Source: Clostridium sp.
Lineage (GTDB): Bacteria > Bacillota > Clostridia > Lachnospirales > Lachnospiraceae
Length of the DNA: 45,263 bases
Reading direction: 5' to 3'
Assembly (NCBI GenBank): GCA_023664385.1
Contig: JAMPFU010000023.1
Span: 1 to 45,263 of the forward strand
Each line of letters opens with the position of its first letter. The stretch's first letter is position 1. Under the pieces are notes generated by a model, which searched no databases, was not told the origin of the DNA, and saw nothing but the letters and a program-made list of their open reading frames with translations. This document shows, one piece after another, positions 1 to 8,042 of this stretch. The position numbers were made by a program, and so were the translations under genes.

Positions 1-523
1 CAGGCAGAGATAATGGGTGTATATAAGGCAGATGCACAGACAGCCCTTAATGCGAGAAGCCAGTATGCAGTGGCTGGGAAGGGTATAGAGACTAGCTATG
101 GGAAGACAAGCCTAAATTTGTTGAAAAACACAGAAAATTTTATGGACTCAGCTATTGAACATATATTTGAAGGACAGATAAATGCTAGAGGTAAAGCAGT
201 AGGTTATCATTATGAAGGAATTAAAGGAACTTCTGGAAAGATAATACCAGGAACAGAATCATCTGTAAATAACCTTGGTGTATATAAAGCACAAGTTGAA
301 GTAAGATGGTATATCCAAGACAGCCAATAGTGGATTTTCAACATTTTATTCAAAGGATATGAGCCCACAACAAGTAGTTGATGCAATTAATGAAGCTTAT
401 AGTAATTGCGAATTAAAGCTTGGTACTAGAAATACATATCAAGGCGTTGCTAAAAATGGTATGAAAATAGATATGTTTTTGGATGAAAATCATAAAATTA
501 TTTCAGCGTTTCCAAAGGAGTAG
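1..523 (+). pseudogene. EndoU-type polymorphic toxin, C-terminal end, frameshifted
   Basis: The reading frame is open from the window edge, so this is the tail of a longer toxin. It resembles the bacterial EndoU RNase domain used as the tip of contact-dependent toxins. Visible are a HIFEG motif (nt about 160) and a GYHYEG motif (nt about 205), which would carry the two catalytic histidines. Frame 1 stops at 328-330. Frame 2, entered at 305, continues the expected family sequence (DGISKTANSGFSTF, then SPQQVVDAINEAY, ending ISAFPKE) to a stop at 521-523. One extra base near 304 explains the break. The active domain is therefore split unless this is a sequencing error. The cognate immunity gene starts 2 nt after the stop. 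Family assignment is by recalled motif similarity. Confidence 0.72.
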
Positions 524-525
524 AG

Positions 526-876
526 ATGAAATACAGAATAGAAGAATATAAATTAAAGAATGGTATCGAGGATATAAGTATCATATTTCAAGAGAAATAT
601 CAATTGCTGACAACATTTATGTACTGCGATGTATTACCTTTTGAAGATTGGATTAAAACAGGTTTTGATAAAGTACTATCAGGCGAAAGTGAATATGAAG
701 AAGTAAACGGAAACGTCTGTTGTGCAGAGATTAGTTTTAAATCAACGAAAATATATGATAATCTTGCAGAAAATGCAATGGGAAATTGGTGTGAAGTGGA
801 TACACAGGAACTACGCAAAATAATAGAGGAGTGGTGTGAGAAAGTTCGAGAATTTAAAAATAAGCAGCACAACTAA
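526..876 (+). CDS. Probable EndoU immunity protein
   Basis: This 116-aa acidic cytosolic protein has no signal or membrane segment. An AAAGGAG site (514-520) lies inside the last codons of the toxin and places the ATG 2 nt after the toxin stop, the usual toxin-immunity coupling. By position it should bind and neutralise the EndoU domain upstream. I do not recognise a named immunity family in the sequence, which has a Trp/Cys-containing core (WIKTGF, GNWCEVD). If the toxin is really broken, this gene may persist as an orphan immunity gene protecting against kin that carry an intact toxin. Confidence 0.6.
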   Translation: MKYRIEEYKLKNGIEDISIIFQEKYQLLTTFMYCDVLPFEDWIKTGFDKVLSGESEYEEVNGNVCCAEISFKSTKIYDNLAENAMGNWCEVDTQELRKIIEEWCEKVREFKNKQHN

Positions 877-895
877 GTCGCCTTACAACTGGATA

Positions 896-1018
896 TTAAC
901 AAAACTTCTTAGATTCATAAGGCTTACCATCCTGTAATACTGTATAGATTGTAATAGTAAACTTATGAGCCGCAGATCCGGTTGCAGTTAGATGGTGCTT
1001 TCCTTGCCCCCCTGTTTG
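896..1018 (-). pseudogene. Scrap of an IS110-like transposase C-terminus
   Basis: On the minus strand about 40 codons read without a stop and end in TAA at 896-898. The stretch contains GSAAHKFTITIYTVLQDGKPYE, shaped like the C-terminal end of IS110/IS1111 transposases (HK, then IIY, then a short loop with KPYE). No upstream part, start codon or second end of the element is visible. It sits between two immunity-like genes, so it is probably the residue of an old insertion and deletion. The assignment rests on memory of the family and is uncertain. Confidence 0.35.
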
Positions 1019-1103
1019 TTTTTATAAGCAGAGTGATAACATTGGAGATATTAAAAGAATTTTTAATAGAATAAAAGTAAAAATAATGTGGGAGAAATAA
1101 TAC

Positions 1104-1700
1104 ATGTATTATAAGCTGACCTTTGATATGGATATAATTGATGTGACAATGAATGAGGGTAAAAATTATATTTATGCGGAAGCTGCTAACATAGATGAAA
1201 TTGAAACGGAAAGTTGCAAAAAAGGGTCGTTTGACAATATAATTTTATCAAATAAGGGAATAAAAGAATGGCCGATTGTAGAATTTTACTATAGCTCTCA
1301 GGCATCAAACAGAGAAAGCGATTATCTGTTAAATGTGAAAGGATGGCCAATTATACATACTAGGGTAACGGAAGCCTTAAAAGAAATAAAAGGAATAAAA
1401 TTTTATCCAATAAAATTAGTAGATATTGTAACAAACGCCGTTAATACGAACTATTTTTTAATGTACATTGAAAATTTTATTGATGCATTTGATATGAAAA
1501 AAAGTCAATATCGCTATAACGAAAAATACAATTTATATACATTTTTGCCGAAAGGGGTTTTTTTGGATTATGAAACGTGTTCCCGGTATGATATTTTCAG
1601 ATGTGAAAAAAGTGTCGCAGGAATATATGTTTCTTCTGTTTTTTCTAATATAATTCAAGAAAATAACTTCTCAGGCTTTAAATTTGTTGAGCAACTATAA
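1104..1700 (+). CDS. Imm11/DUF1629-like immunity protein
   Basis: This 198-aa protein resembles the Imm11 (DUF1629) immunity family of polymorphic toxin loci. The typical core is visible: a WPIIHTRVTEALKEI helix at about residues 80-95, then GIKFYPIKLVD, then a YFLMYIENFIDAFDMKKSQY stretch before a C-terminal beta-rich part. The start follows a GGGAGAAATAATAC leader. It is probably one of a bank of immunity genes kept downstream of the EndoU toxin. The partner toxin is not in the window. No signal peptide is present, so it acts in the cytosol. Confidence 0.6.
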   Translation: MYYKLTFDMDIIDVTMNEGKNYIYAEAANIDEIETESCKKGSFDNIILSNKGIKEWPIVEFYYSSQASNRESDYLLNVKGWPIIHTRVTEALKEIKGIKFYPIKLVDIVTNAVNTNYFLMYIENFIDAFDMKKSQYRYNEKYNLYTFLPKGVFLDYETCSRYDIFRCEKSVAGIYVSSVFSNIIQENNFSGFKFVEQL

Positions 1701-1803
1701 TACGCTATCTTATGTGGGGAAAGGCAAATAAATTTCCTCCAAAGGCATCTTAATTATACCGAAAAAGCTTACAGTTACTTTTTTTCATATTAGAGAGATT
1801 ATT

Positions 1804-2085
1804 ATGGATAAGAAACAGGAATTATTGAAAAAGTTTCATTTATTAATACAGGAAATTGAAAAAGCTAAGAAAGTAGCAGATGGTGAAAAAAATATATATT
1901 TGGATAATTATGAAGAATGGATTGAAGCTGTAACAAGAAGATTACAAGATGGTACATTACCTGCATCTAAAGGGGAACTTATAGGTACTACGAGAGGAAT
2001 TTCGGAATATGATAGCTTGGCTTCTATAAAAACATTATATGATGCAGCATCTGATGTGGATTTATTTTACAGTAGGGAATGTTAA
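1804..2085 (+). CDS. Small helical protein, probable immunity
   Basis: This 93-aa protein is lysine-rich and helical at the N-terminus (KKQELLKKFHLLIQEIEKA), with a central YEEWIEAVTRRLQDGTLP segment. I do not recognise the family. The start is preceded by AGAGAG at 1793-1798. Its size, cytosolic nature and position between other immunity-like genes suggest it is another member of the immunity bank. The next gene starts 28 nt downstream. Confidence 0.45.
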   Translation: MDKKQELLKKFHLLIQEIEKAKKVADGEKNIYLDNYEEWIEAVTRRLQDGTLPASKGELIGTTRGISEYDSLASIKTLYDAASDVDLFYSREC

Positions 2086-2113
2086 GCGTGGCAGATGGAA
2101 GGACGATGATAAA

Positions 2114-2653
2114 ATGGGTGTGCATATTAATAAGAATGATAAAATAGTGGAGTGGAATGTAGGAGAAAAAACAATCAGGATTCATAACGAATATGTATTA
2201 TATGCTTTTGAGCATGGAAGAAATATGCTGATGATTAAGGAAAAACATGAAGCATTAGAGAGTGGATTTAGTACATATGACAGAGAAGGAAATTTAGTCT
2301 TTTCCTATAAATATTTAGGAAATCATATTAAGTTTAAAAATAAGGATATTTCCCCAATTAATGGCTCAGTAATTTCAGTTGATTATGAAGAAGAAAAAGG
2401 GAAATTAGTGGTTTTAAAGGAGTATGATGAGATAAGGTCGATTGTAATATATGATGAAAATTCGGATGCTTTAAAAGAAATAAATTGTCCAAGAGGTTAT
2501 GTTTTTGTTTCATTGAAAAATAATGCTGGTAATATCATGGTGGCAACACACGGCACAAATGATTTAACTAGGGATTCATTTGGAAGAAATGATTGGAATT
2601 TTGCAATTAATTTTGAAAATTTTAGCGTTGAAAGAAAATCAATTATACAATGA
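2114..2653 (+). CDS. Unrecognised 179-aa protein in immunity array
   Basis: I chose the ATG at 2114 because GGAAGGA (2098-2104) precedes it by 9 nt; earlier in-frame starts overlap the preceding gene. The protein is beta-rich with repeated short strands (IRIHNEYVLYAF, YDREGNLVFSYKY, SIVIYDENSDALKE), as in a small propeller-like or immunity fold. It has no catalytic motif, signal or membrane segment. The reading frame ends over the start of another open frame, so the last residues may not be native. Position suggests an immunity role; the sequence alone does not prove it. Confidence 0.4.
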   Translation: MGVHINKNDKIVEWNVGEKTIRIHNEYVLYAFEHGRNMLMIKEKHEALESGFSTYDREGNLVFSYKYLGNHIKFKNKDISPINGSVISVDYEEEKGKLVVLKEYDEIRSIVIYDENSDALKEINCPRGYVFVSLKNNAGNIMVATHGTNDLTRDSFGRNDWNFAINFENFSVERKSIIQ

Positions 2654-2846
2654 GCTGCTTGGGGATTTGCAGTGTGACAGATATAAAAAGGCAAGGCAAA
2701 TAATTATGAATAACGAGGATATAGAAAATATACATATTAATGGAGGGTGTAGAGCATATCTTGATGCGTTTAGCGATTATATGAATCCTGTATTAACTGA
2801 AATGGATAAAGCAGAAAATATGTTAATGTCTAATTTCCCGAATTAG
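2580..2846 (+). pseudogene. Possible truncated immunity-like gene
   Basis: This 88-codon frame overlaps the end of the previous gene. Only its second half (from about 2640: LYNELLGDLQCDRYKKARQ onward) looks like real protein. The first 20 residues read like a shadow of the neighbouring frame and lack a good ribosome site. A deletion that fused the tail of one immunity gene to another would explain this. The family is not recognised. Confidence 0.25.
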
Positions 2847-2916
2847 AATGGTATATAAATGATGCTGTTTAAATAAAGGCACTTTTGACATGAGAAATAG
2901 AGAGGGGAGTACAAAA

Positions 2917-3213
2917 GTGAAAAACCTGATAGAAGTATTAGAAAGAGCGAGAAATCAGAAAAAGGGCATTGTATGCATGATAAGTGCAAAGATAGGTATA
3001 GCTTTTGTTAGAGAAAGTTATAAATTTAGTAATATAAAAGATGTTATGAATGTGATAGAAATTGTAATCACTGAGAATTATTGTTCAGATGATTGGTTTA
3101 TTGATTTAACCGATGTTAGACATTGGAGAGAGTTTATAAACACCACAACTATACACAAGGAGGTAAAGCAATGGAGGAGTATAAGATTACAATCCCACAT
3201 TTTTATCAATTAG
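2917..3213 (+). CDS. Unrecognised small protein, probable immunity
   Basis: I place the start at GTG 2917, which sits 7 nt after GAGGGGAG (2901-2909), rather than the ATG at 2890 upstream of that site. The product is about 98 aa. A conserved-looking segment, SDDWFIDLTDVRHWREFI, lies near residues 60-77. The frame runs 43 nt into the next gene, so the last 15 residues (after HKEVKQ) may be an artefact of a lost stop. Its neighbours suggest an immunity protein; no family is recognised. Confidence 0.4.
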   Translation: MKNLIEVLERARNQKKGIVCMISAKIGIAFVRESYKFSNIKDVMNVIEIVITENYCSDDWFIDLTDVRHWREFINTTTIHKEVKQWRSIRLQSHIFIN

Positions 3214-3421
3214 AATATACTGAAGGTAATCATAAAATGTATCTCGATATAGATTTTAGGGATCCTGAAATATATTTAGAGGTTGCTCATGTTGAACATT
3301 GGGAAAAGCCGTTTGAAAATGAAATAATATCTGAAAGTGAAAAAAACGTATTATACATAATGTTTATATTGGTTTGCTAAAACAAGGATTTAGTACAGAT
3401 CAAATAAAAATGAAGGAGTAA
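3171..3421 (+). pseudogene. Immunity-like gene broken in a poly-A run
   Basis: AAGGAGG (3159-3165) precedes ATG 3171. Frame 0 reads MEEYKITIPHFYQLEY...ESEK and then falls into a short missense tail that stops at 3378-3380. Shifting at the A7 run 3340-3346 gives a sensible continuation, KRIIHNVYIGLLKQGF, to a stop at 3419-3421. One missing A would restore an 83-aa protein. Its downstream ribosome site (AAGGAG 3413-3418) overlaps the restored stop, which supports the restored frame as ancestral. The family is not named; the immunity role is inferred from context. Confidence 0.5.
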
Positions 3422-3423
3422 TT

Positions 3424-3477
3424 ATGGTTGTACTGTCGGATGGAATTGCATTTGAGATGCAATGGAAAAAATCCTAA
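3424..3477 (+). pseudogene. 17-codon gene start, remnant
   Basis: An ATG with a good upstream site (AAGGAG 3413-3418) reads MVVLSDGIAFEMQWKK and then stops. It is tightly spaced behind the restored end of the previous gene, as expected for the first codons of another immunity gene whose remainder has been lost. No matching body follows. Confidence 0.25.
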
Positions 3478-3531
3478 TGTTAATTTGAGAGTTATTTAAA
3501 TAGAGCGATAGGAGTAGTAAAAGTTTTGGTG

Positions 3532-3560
3532 ACCGGGCAGAACTGTTCCGGTCATTTTTG
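3532..3560 (+). terminator. Weak hairpin before the AbiE pair
   Basis: GACCGG (3532-3537) pairs with CCGGTC (3549-3554), followed by ATTTTTGG. It would separate the immunity array from the AbiE operon. The T run is short, so termination is probable but not certain. Confidence 0.4.
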
Positions 3561-3641
3561 GTATTGATATTCCTATGAAAAGTGGATATAATAAAAATGA
3601 AAATACAAATATCTAAAATGTTTACAAAAGGAGATGGAGCG

Positions 3642-4268
3642 ATGTTATACGATTATCTTATAAAAAACTATGGGGAAAATACGCCTATTTTCGTATCGGA
3701 GTTAAATATTGAAGGATTGAATGAAAGCACATTGCGGGTTCAGATAAAAAAATTGACAGATGCCGGAAATTTAAAGAGATTTGACACGGGCATTTATTTT
3801 ATTCCGAAAAAATCAATTTTCAAATCGGGTTCCACGATTTCAGCAATGCAGGTAATTGAAAAAAAATATTTAAAGAACAAGGATAATGTGTTCGGTTATT
3901 TGAGTGGATATATGCTTGTCAATATGCTCGGCTTGACAACGCAGGTTCCGATGGTTTATGAGGTGGTGTCCAATAATGCCACCACGGATTACAGGAAAAC
4001 TATGATAAGCAAAACTAAAGTAATTGTCAGACGACCGAAGGTGGAGATTACAAATGAGAATGTTAGGATTTTGCAGTTTCTTGATTTAATCAAGGATGTG
4101 GATGTTTATTCCGAAGAAGAGGGGGATGCCTTAAAAAAGAGGATGGTGGGAATCATGAAGAAGATGAATGTTACTTTTTCAGCACTGGAGCCATATTTAA
4201 ACTATTACCCGGAAAAGATATATAAGAATATGTATGAAACGGGGGTGCTTGCGGGTGTATCTGCATGA
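3642..4268 (+). CDS. abiEi: AbiEi-type antitoxin (type IV TA)
   Basis: The product is 208 aa from ATG 3642, chosen because AAAGGAG (3627-3633) lies 8 nt upstream; the frame is also open from 3582. The N-terminal third has a winged-helix layout (FVSELNIEGLNESTLRVQIKKLTDAGNLKRFDTGIYFI, split here only by reading), as in AbiEi antitoxins. The rest is the AbiEi C-terminal region. In this family the antitoxin binds its own promoter and counters the AbiEii nucleotidyltransferase toxin without a stable toxin complex. The toxin gene overlaps its 3' end, so the two are translationally coupled. Confidence 0.75.
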   Translation: MLYDYLIKNYGENTPIFVSELNIEGLNESTLRVQIKKLTDAGNLKRFDTGIYFIPKKSIFKSGSTISAMQVIEKKYLKNKDNVFGYLSGYMLVNMLGLTTQVPMVYEVVSNNATTDYRKTMISKTKVIVRRPKVEITNENVRILQFLDLIKDVDVYSEEEGDALKKRMVGIMKKMNVTFSALEPYLNYYPEKIYKNMYETGVLAGVSA

Positions 4269-5181
4269 GGACAGGGAACAATTCACAGATGCTGTAAGGA
4301 AGTCGGTTCAGTATACGAATATGTCAGAAATGATTATTGAAAAAGATTATTATGTGACCATGATTTTAAGGCTGTTGTCACAAAAACTGCCATATGTGGT
4401 GTTTAAGGGTGGGACATCTCTGTCGAAGTGTTATGGGGTTATTAAGCGTTTTTCAGAGGATATAGACATAACAATTGACACTTCCTTGTCCCAAGGAGAG
4501 AAAAAGAAGTTGAAATATGTGCTTGTCGATATTGCAGAAGAATTAGGAATGAATATATCTAATTTGGAGGATACAAGGAGCAGAAGGGATTATAACCGAT
4601 ATCAGCTTGAATATAAAAGTGCGTTTGAAATAGATGAGATTTCCCTATCATCGTTTGTTCTTGTGGAAACATCGTTTACGGCGGTTTCTTTTCCTACAGT
4701 AATGATGCCCGTTACAAATTATATTGGCGGGGTAATGGAAAAGGAGGCACCGGAAGTGATAGGTGAATATCATATAGAACCTTTTGAGATGAAGGTACAG
4801 GGTCTTGAACGTACATTGATTGACAAGGTGTTTGCCATCTGTGATTATTATCTACAAAATCGAATCAAAAAGCATTCAAGGCATATTTATGACATCTACA
4901 AGCTGCTTCCGTTTGTGGAGATGGATGAGAGCTTTAAAAGGCTAGTGGAGGAAGTCAGGGCTGTGAGAAAATGTTTCAATATATGTCCTTCTGCACAGGA
5001 TGATGTGGATATACCAGCACTTTTGCAACTGATTACGGAACAGGAAATATATAAGGATGACTATCAAAATTTGACGGAGGCTCTGCTTGAGGAGGAGGTC
5101 GGTTATGAAACTGCTGTTCAGGCGGTAGAAAAAATAAGAGTAAGCGGAATATTCGAGAAATGCGTAAGAAAGCATTTGTAA
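4255..5181 (+). CDS. abiEii: AbiEii/AbiGii nucleotidyltransferase toxin (type IV TA)
   Basis: The nucleotidyltransferase signature is plain: FKGGTSLSKCYGVI (GGTSLSK) followed by FSEDIDITID, whose acidic pair binds metal. The family transfers nucleotides, in studied members onto tRNA acceptor ends, to stop growth on phage infection. I favour the GTG at 4255 (protein starts VYLHEDREQF), 9 nt after a GGGGGT site and overlapping the antitoxin stop by 14 nt. An ATG at 4234 in the same frame adds seven residues. Length (about 308 aa) is normal for the family. Nothing suggests inactivation. Confidence 0.78.
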   Translation: MYLHEDREQFTDAVRKSVQYTNMSEMIIEKDYYVTMILRLLSQKLPYVVFKGGTSLSKCYGVIKRFSEDIDITIDTSLSQGEKKKLKYVLVDIAEELGMNISNLEDTRSRRDYNRYQLEYKSAFEIDEISLSSFVLVETSFTAVSFPTVMMPVTNYIGGVMEKEAPEVIGEYHIEPFEMKVQGLERTLIDKVFAICDYYLQNRIKKHSRHIYDIYKLLPFVEMDESFKRLVEEVRAVRKCFNICPSAQDDVDIPALLQLITEQEIYKDDYQNLTEALLEEEVGYETAVQAVEKIRVSGIFEKCVRKHL

Positions 5182-5297
5182 ATAGTGAACTTGCAGAAAA
5201 GATGATTGGGAAAAACTTTCTAATGATGTATTGAAAAAAGATTTACAATAGCAAAAAAATAAAGTTTTAAAACAAACAGCGAAAGCAGGAGCTAAAA

Positions 5298-5741
5298 ATG
5301 GAATTTGAAGAAAAGGTTAAATACGCATTTAAAGATATAATTGATAAATATAATATGAAATCTGCTGCTATCTCGGAAAATGAAGTTGTGTTGTTTACTG
5401 ATAAATTCATATTGTCATTTTTGTATCACGCTGCTGAACTTGATATGGTATATATCGAAAAGACAGAGGATGGGGAATTGTATGGGTATTATAATATTGA
5501 TTCCTTTATTGCAAGCTCAATTTCAAAGGAAGATAGAATACAGATAAAAGAACGATTGCAGGGAGAGTCAAAATTGGTTATACATTTAGAATTGCTTGCA
5601 TGTACTTTAGAAAAGAAGTGGAAAGATTTATTATCAGGCGGTAAGGAGTGGATAAAAGAATATCAGAAATTCTTTTTACATATGCCTGCAAGGAATGTTA
5701 CAAAAATAATAGAAGAATATAACAGGTATAAATGTATATAA
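5298..5741 (+). CDS. Unrecognised 147-aa protein, possible immunity
   Basis: This cytosolic acidic protein begins after AGCAGGAGCTAAAA. It has an alternating beta pattern (SENEVVLFTDKFILSFLYH) and a long amphipathic C-terminal part (LACTLEKKWKDLLSGGKEWIKEYQKFF). I do not recognise the family. Its base composition and style match the immunity-like genes further left. The stop abuts the convergent stop of the next gene with no space for a terminator. Between it and the AbiE toxin (5182-5297) only short frame-broken coding scraps are visible. Confidence 0.4.
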   Translation: MEFEEKVKYAFKDIIDKYNMKSAAISENEVVLFTDKFILSFLYHAAELDMVYIEKTEDGELYGYYNIDSFIASSISKEDRIQIKERLQGESKLVIHLELLACTLEKKWKDLLSGGKEWIKEYQKFFLHMPARNVTKIIEEYNRYKCI

Positions 5742-6974
5742 CTACAATTCATACCCATTCTTCACAAGCAGCTCCCGTGCCGTATCGACAGAATCAACCC
5801 CTGAGCTGTTTTTTACAGGTGCAAATTCCTTCTCACGTTCAACTGGAAAAACAAGGCAGTCATCCATTTCGTGAATTAAATCCAAAGCGAGTGTTTCATA
5901 TTTTAAGCCGTTTGGTTCGGTTGGCTCAATCAGCTTGCCAGTCTCATCAATATACGGAATTGCCTTCTTCACAATATGATGGGGCATTTTCATATTGAGG
6001 GTTTCCTTTAATCTGCTAATCGGAAATAAATAATTCAGTGTGACGCCAAAGCCATATGCCAAATCCCCGTTATCATTTTTTTTGTACATCATATCCTCGG
6101 AAAGCTCATAGTATTCGATAATGTGTGGCTTGCCGTTCTGAAGGCAGATTGCGCCTACCTTTTCATTTGGTGCAGTTTTTTTCACTACCTTTGCGCCGCA
6201 CATTTTTCCGCTTTCAATAGTTGCACCTAAAAATACAGGGTCAGCAATCCGTTGCAGAACATTATCAACGGCAAAGACATTAATCCATTCAAGGCTTGAA
6301 TCGAAAATTTCATCAAGCAAGCCTGCTCTGTGCATGGAGGAAAACCAGCCTCCGTTCCCATTTGGGGAAAGTGCAAGGGAGGACTTTGCGTTCATAAGAA
6401 TACGTCCGTCAAAATCTGTTGCAGGATTTAATTCCTGTACGAAGAAATGGATAAATTCAGGGTCATACCCAAAAAAGTCATGCTCCTTAAAAAAGGTTAT
6501 AGTGTCCCCATAATTGATATCGCTTGTCATAATGTACATATGGATAAAATTGCCTGCAAGCCTTACCACGTCCATCGTATGCTCCATGAGAAGCTGGAAA
6601 ATAAATAAATCCTTTGTAATTCCCATGTTAAAAGCACCCTTGGGCTTGTCAAAGCCGAGCCTTGTTCCCTGACCGCCTGCAAGTAAAAGAAGACAGAGCT
6701 TTCCCTCTCGTATGGCATTTAAGCCTATGGTGCGGTGCGCTTCTTCATTGTCCTTCATGTCAGAAGGCACATGTATCGGTTCTATAGAGTCGGGAGCTTC
6801 CTTTTTTTCATCTTCCGTAAAGATGGACCAGTCTATCTCCTCGATTTGCTTCGTCAGTCTTAAAAGCTCCTCATAGGAAAGCTCGTCGGCATAGCTTAAA
6901 AGGTGCTCTTGACCGTGCTGCTTCAGAAGCTCCTTTATAGGATTTAGATTTATGCTCTGTGATACGGTATTCAT
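5742..6974 (-). CDS. UDPGP-family UTP:sugar-1-phosphate uridylyltransferase (UDP-GlcNAc pyrophosphorylase-like)
   Basis: The 410-aa protein has the eukaryote-type UDPGP fold signature LAGGQGTRLGFDKPKGAF at about residues 98-115, where the nucleotide phosphates bind. It also has the UAP-like blocks SLALSPNGNGGWF and FAVDNVLQRIADPVFLG. It should make UDP-GlcNAc or UDP-glucose from UTP and the sugar phosphate in the cytosol. The helical N-terminus (residues 1-60) is as in UAP proteins. It lies 1 nt downstream of the glycosyltransferase gene, so the two form an operon that may supply and use an activated sugar for envelope glycans. Substrate choice between GlcNAc, GalNAc and glucose cannot be read from sequence. 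Confidence 0.8.
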   Translation of the reverse strand: MNTVSQSINLNPIKELLKQHGQEHLLSYADELSYEELLRLTKQIEEIDWSIFTEDEKKEAPDSIEPIHVPSDMKDNEEAHRTIGLNAIREGKLCLLLLAGGQGTRLGFDKPKGAFNMGITKDLFIFQLLMEHTMDVVRLAGNFIHMYIMTSDINYGDTITFFKEHDFFGYDPEFIHFFVQELNPATDFDGRILMNAKSSLALSPNGNGGWFSSMHRAGLLDEIFDSSLEWINVFAVDNVLQRIADPVFLGATIESGKMCGAKVVKKTAPNEKVGAICLQNGKPHIIEYYELSEDMMYKKNDNGDLAYGFGVTLNYLFPISRLKETLNMKMPHHIVKKAIPYIDETGKLIEPTEPNGLKYETLALDLIHEMDDCLVFPVEREKEFAPVKNSSGVDSVDTARELLVKNGYEL

Positions 6975-6975
6975 A

Positions 6976-7752
6976 TTAGGATTTTAGCTCCCTTCGTATT
7001 TTTAATGTGTCCTTGAACATCCGATATATCTGTGCCGGTGAAAATCTCATTTTATCTCGCTTGCTTCTGCTGTAGTTAAGCTCCACGGGAAGCTCAATTA
7101 TTTTACAGCCTGCGTTTTTTGCACGGACAAGCAGTTCAATGTCAAAGGCATAGCCGAAGGTTGTAAGGCTTTCGCAAATAGGCTTGACTACTTCCACCTT
7201 AAAAAGCTTAATGCCGGTCTGCGTGTCCTTTAAATTCAGCTTGAAAAGCAGCTTTAGAAACAGATAATATCCCACGCTGAGTATACGTCTGATTAAAGGA
7301 TAGTGCAGGCGAGAGCTTTTGTGCATTTTTGAGCCGATGGCAATGTCTGCATCCGACTGTCTCAGCGTGCTTAAAAAGTATTTCAGCATTTTAGGATTTA
7401 GCTCCAAATCCGAGTCGAGAAAAGCAATGTAGCTGCCCGCGGCATATTTTACGCCCGTTGCAATGGCAAAGCCCTTTCCATGATTTTCCTCATAGCTTAC
7501 ATATGCTATGTTGGAATTGTCAGAGGAGGCTCTCATGATTTCAGCACCTGTATTGTCCGTGCTTCCATCGTTTACTGCAATAATAAAATAGTTTTTGACA
7601 AAGCCGTTTAAAATATCCGAGGTTGTAATCAGATTGTCATATATTTTTTGTCCCTCGTTGTATGCGGGCATAATAACACACAGGTAGGGAGAATTATCTT
7701 TATGCTCAAGTATTTTATTTACATTCGTTTGTAAATTTGCAGAAATATCCAT
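6976..7752 (-). CDS. Family 2 glycosyltransferase, dolichyl-phosphate glucosyltransferase (ALG5)-like
   Basis: The 258-aa protein has a GT-A fold. Visible are VIMPAYNEGQKI near residue 28, NDGSTDNTG near 61, a DSDLELNP metal-binding motif near 114, and RILSVGYYLFLKLLF followed by DTQTGIKLF, as in the DPG/DPM synthase-like GT2 branch. It lacks the C-terminal membrane pair of full polyprenol-sugar synthases. It probably transfers a sugar from a UDP or GDP donor to a polyprenyl phosphate at the inner membrane face. It is followed after 1 nt by the pyrophosphorylase gene that could make its donor. Confidence 0.78.
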   Translation of the reverse strand: MDISANLQTNVNKILEHKDNSPYLCVIMPAYNEGQKIYDNLITTSDILNGFVKNYFIIAVNDGSTDNTGAEIMRASSDNSNIAYVSYEENHGKGFAIATGVKYAAGSYIAFLDSDLELNPKMLKYFLSTLRQSDADIAIGSKMHKSSRLHYPLIRRILSVGYYLFLKLLFKLNLKDTQTGIKLFKVEVVKPICESLTTFGYAFDIELLVRAKNAGCKIIELPVELNYSRSKRDKMRFSPAQIYRMFKDTLKIRRELKS

Positions 7753-7835
7753 TATTATGCTCCTGAAAATTTGTATGCCATACGATGCACGATTTACTGT
7801 GCCTTTCGCAAACTATACGGTACACAGCATAGCAT

Positions 7836-7863
7836 ATTATATACTACCACAAATAAAAAACAA
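7836..7863 (-). promoter_or_regulatory. Candidate promoter of the glycosyltransferase operon
   Basis: On the minus strand TATAAT (7836-7841) lies 16 nt from a partial -35 TTGTTT (7858-7863). It would give a leader of about 80 nt. The rest of the AT-rich gap 7753-8042 holds the left island end described separately. Confidence 0.45.
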
Positions 7864-7891
7864 ATACAAAAATAAAATAAAAAAGACAATA

Positions 7892-7907
7892 TTAAGAAAT
7901 AATTAAT
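7892..7907 (+). repeat. 16-bp direct repeat, left copy (candidate att core)
   Basis: TTAAGAAATAATTAAT occurs here and again, same orientation, at 23025-23040. The pair flanks the integrase-containing island. The sequence is AT-rich, so chance is possible; its support is the position outside the arm-type repeats on both sides. Confidence 0.45.
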
Positions 7908-8019
7908 TTTTATATGTTTTTACAAATACTTAAAAATACAGAAAAGTGCTGATAAATCAAGGGAATAGCTAGTTTATTTGTTATAATAAAATTTATCAAA
8001 TAGTTATACATAAAATACG

Positions 8020-8040
8020 GTTAGCAACAAATTAGTAACA
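8020..8040 (+). repeat. Integrase arm-type repeats, left end
   Basis: Two copies of (A/G)TTAGYAACA begin at 8020 and 8031, 11 bp apart, directly beyond the integrase stop codon. The same pair with the same 11-bp spacing and orientation recurs at 22956-22976. This matches the layout of arm-binding sites of tyrosine integrases. Confidence 0.6.
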
Positions 8041-8042
8041 AA

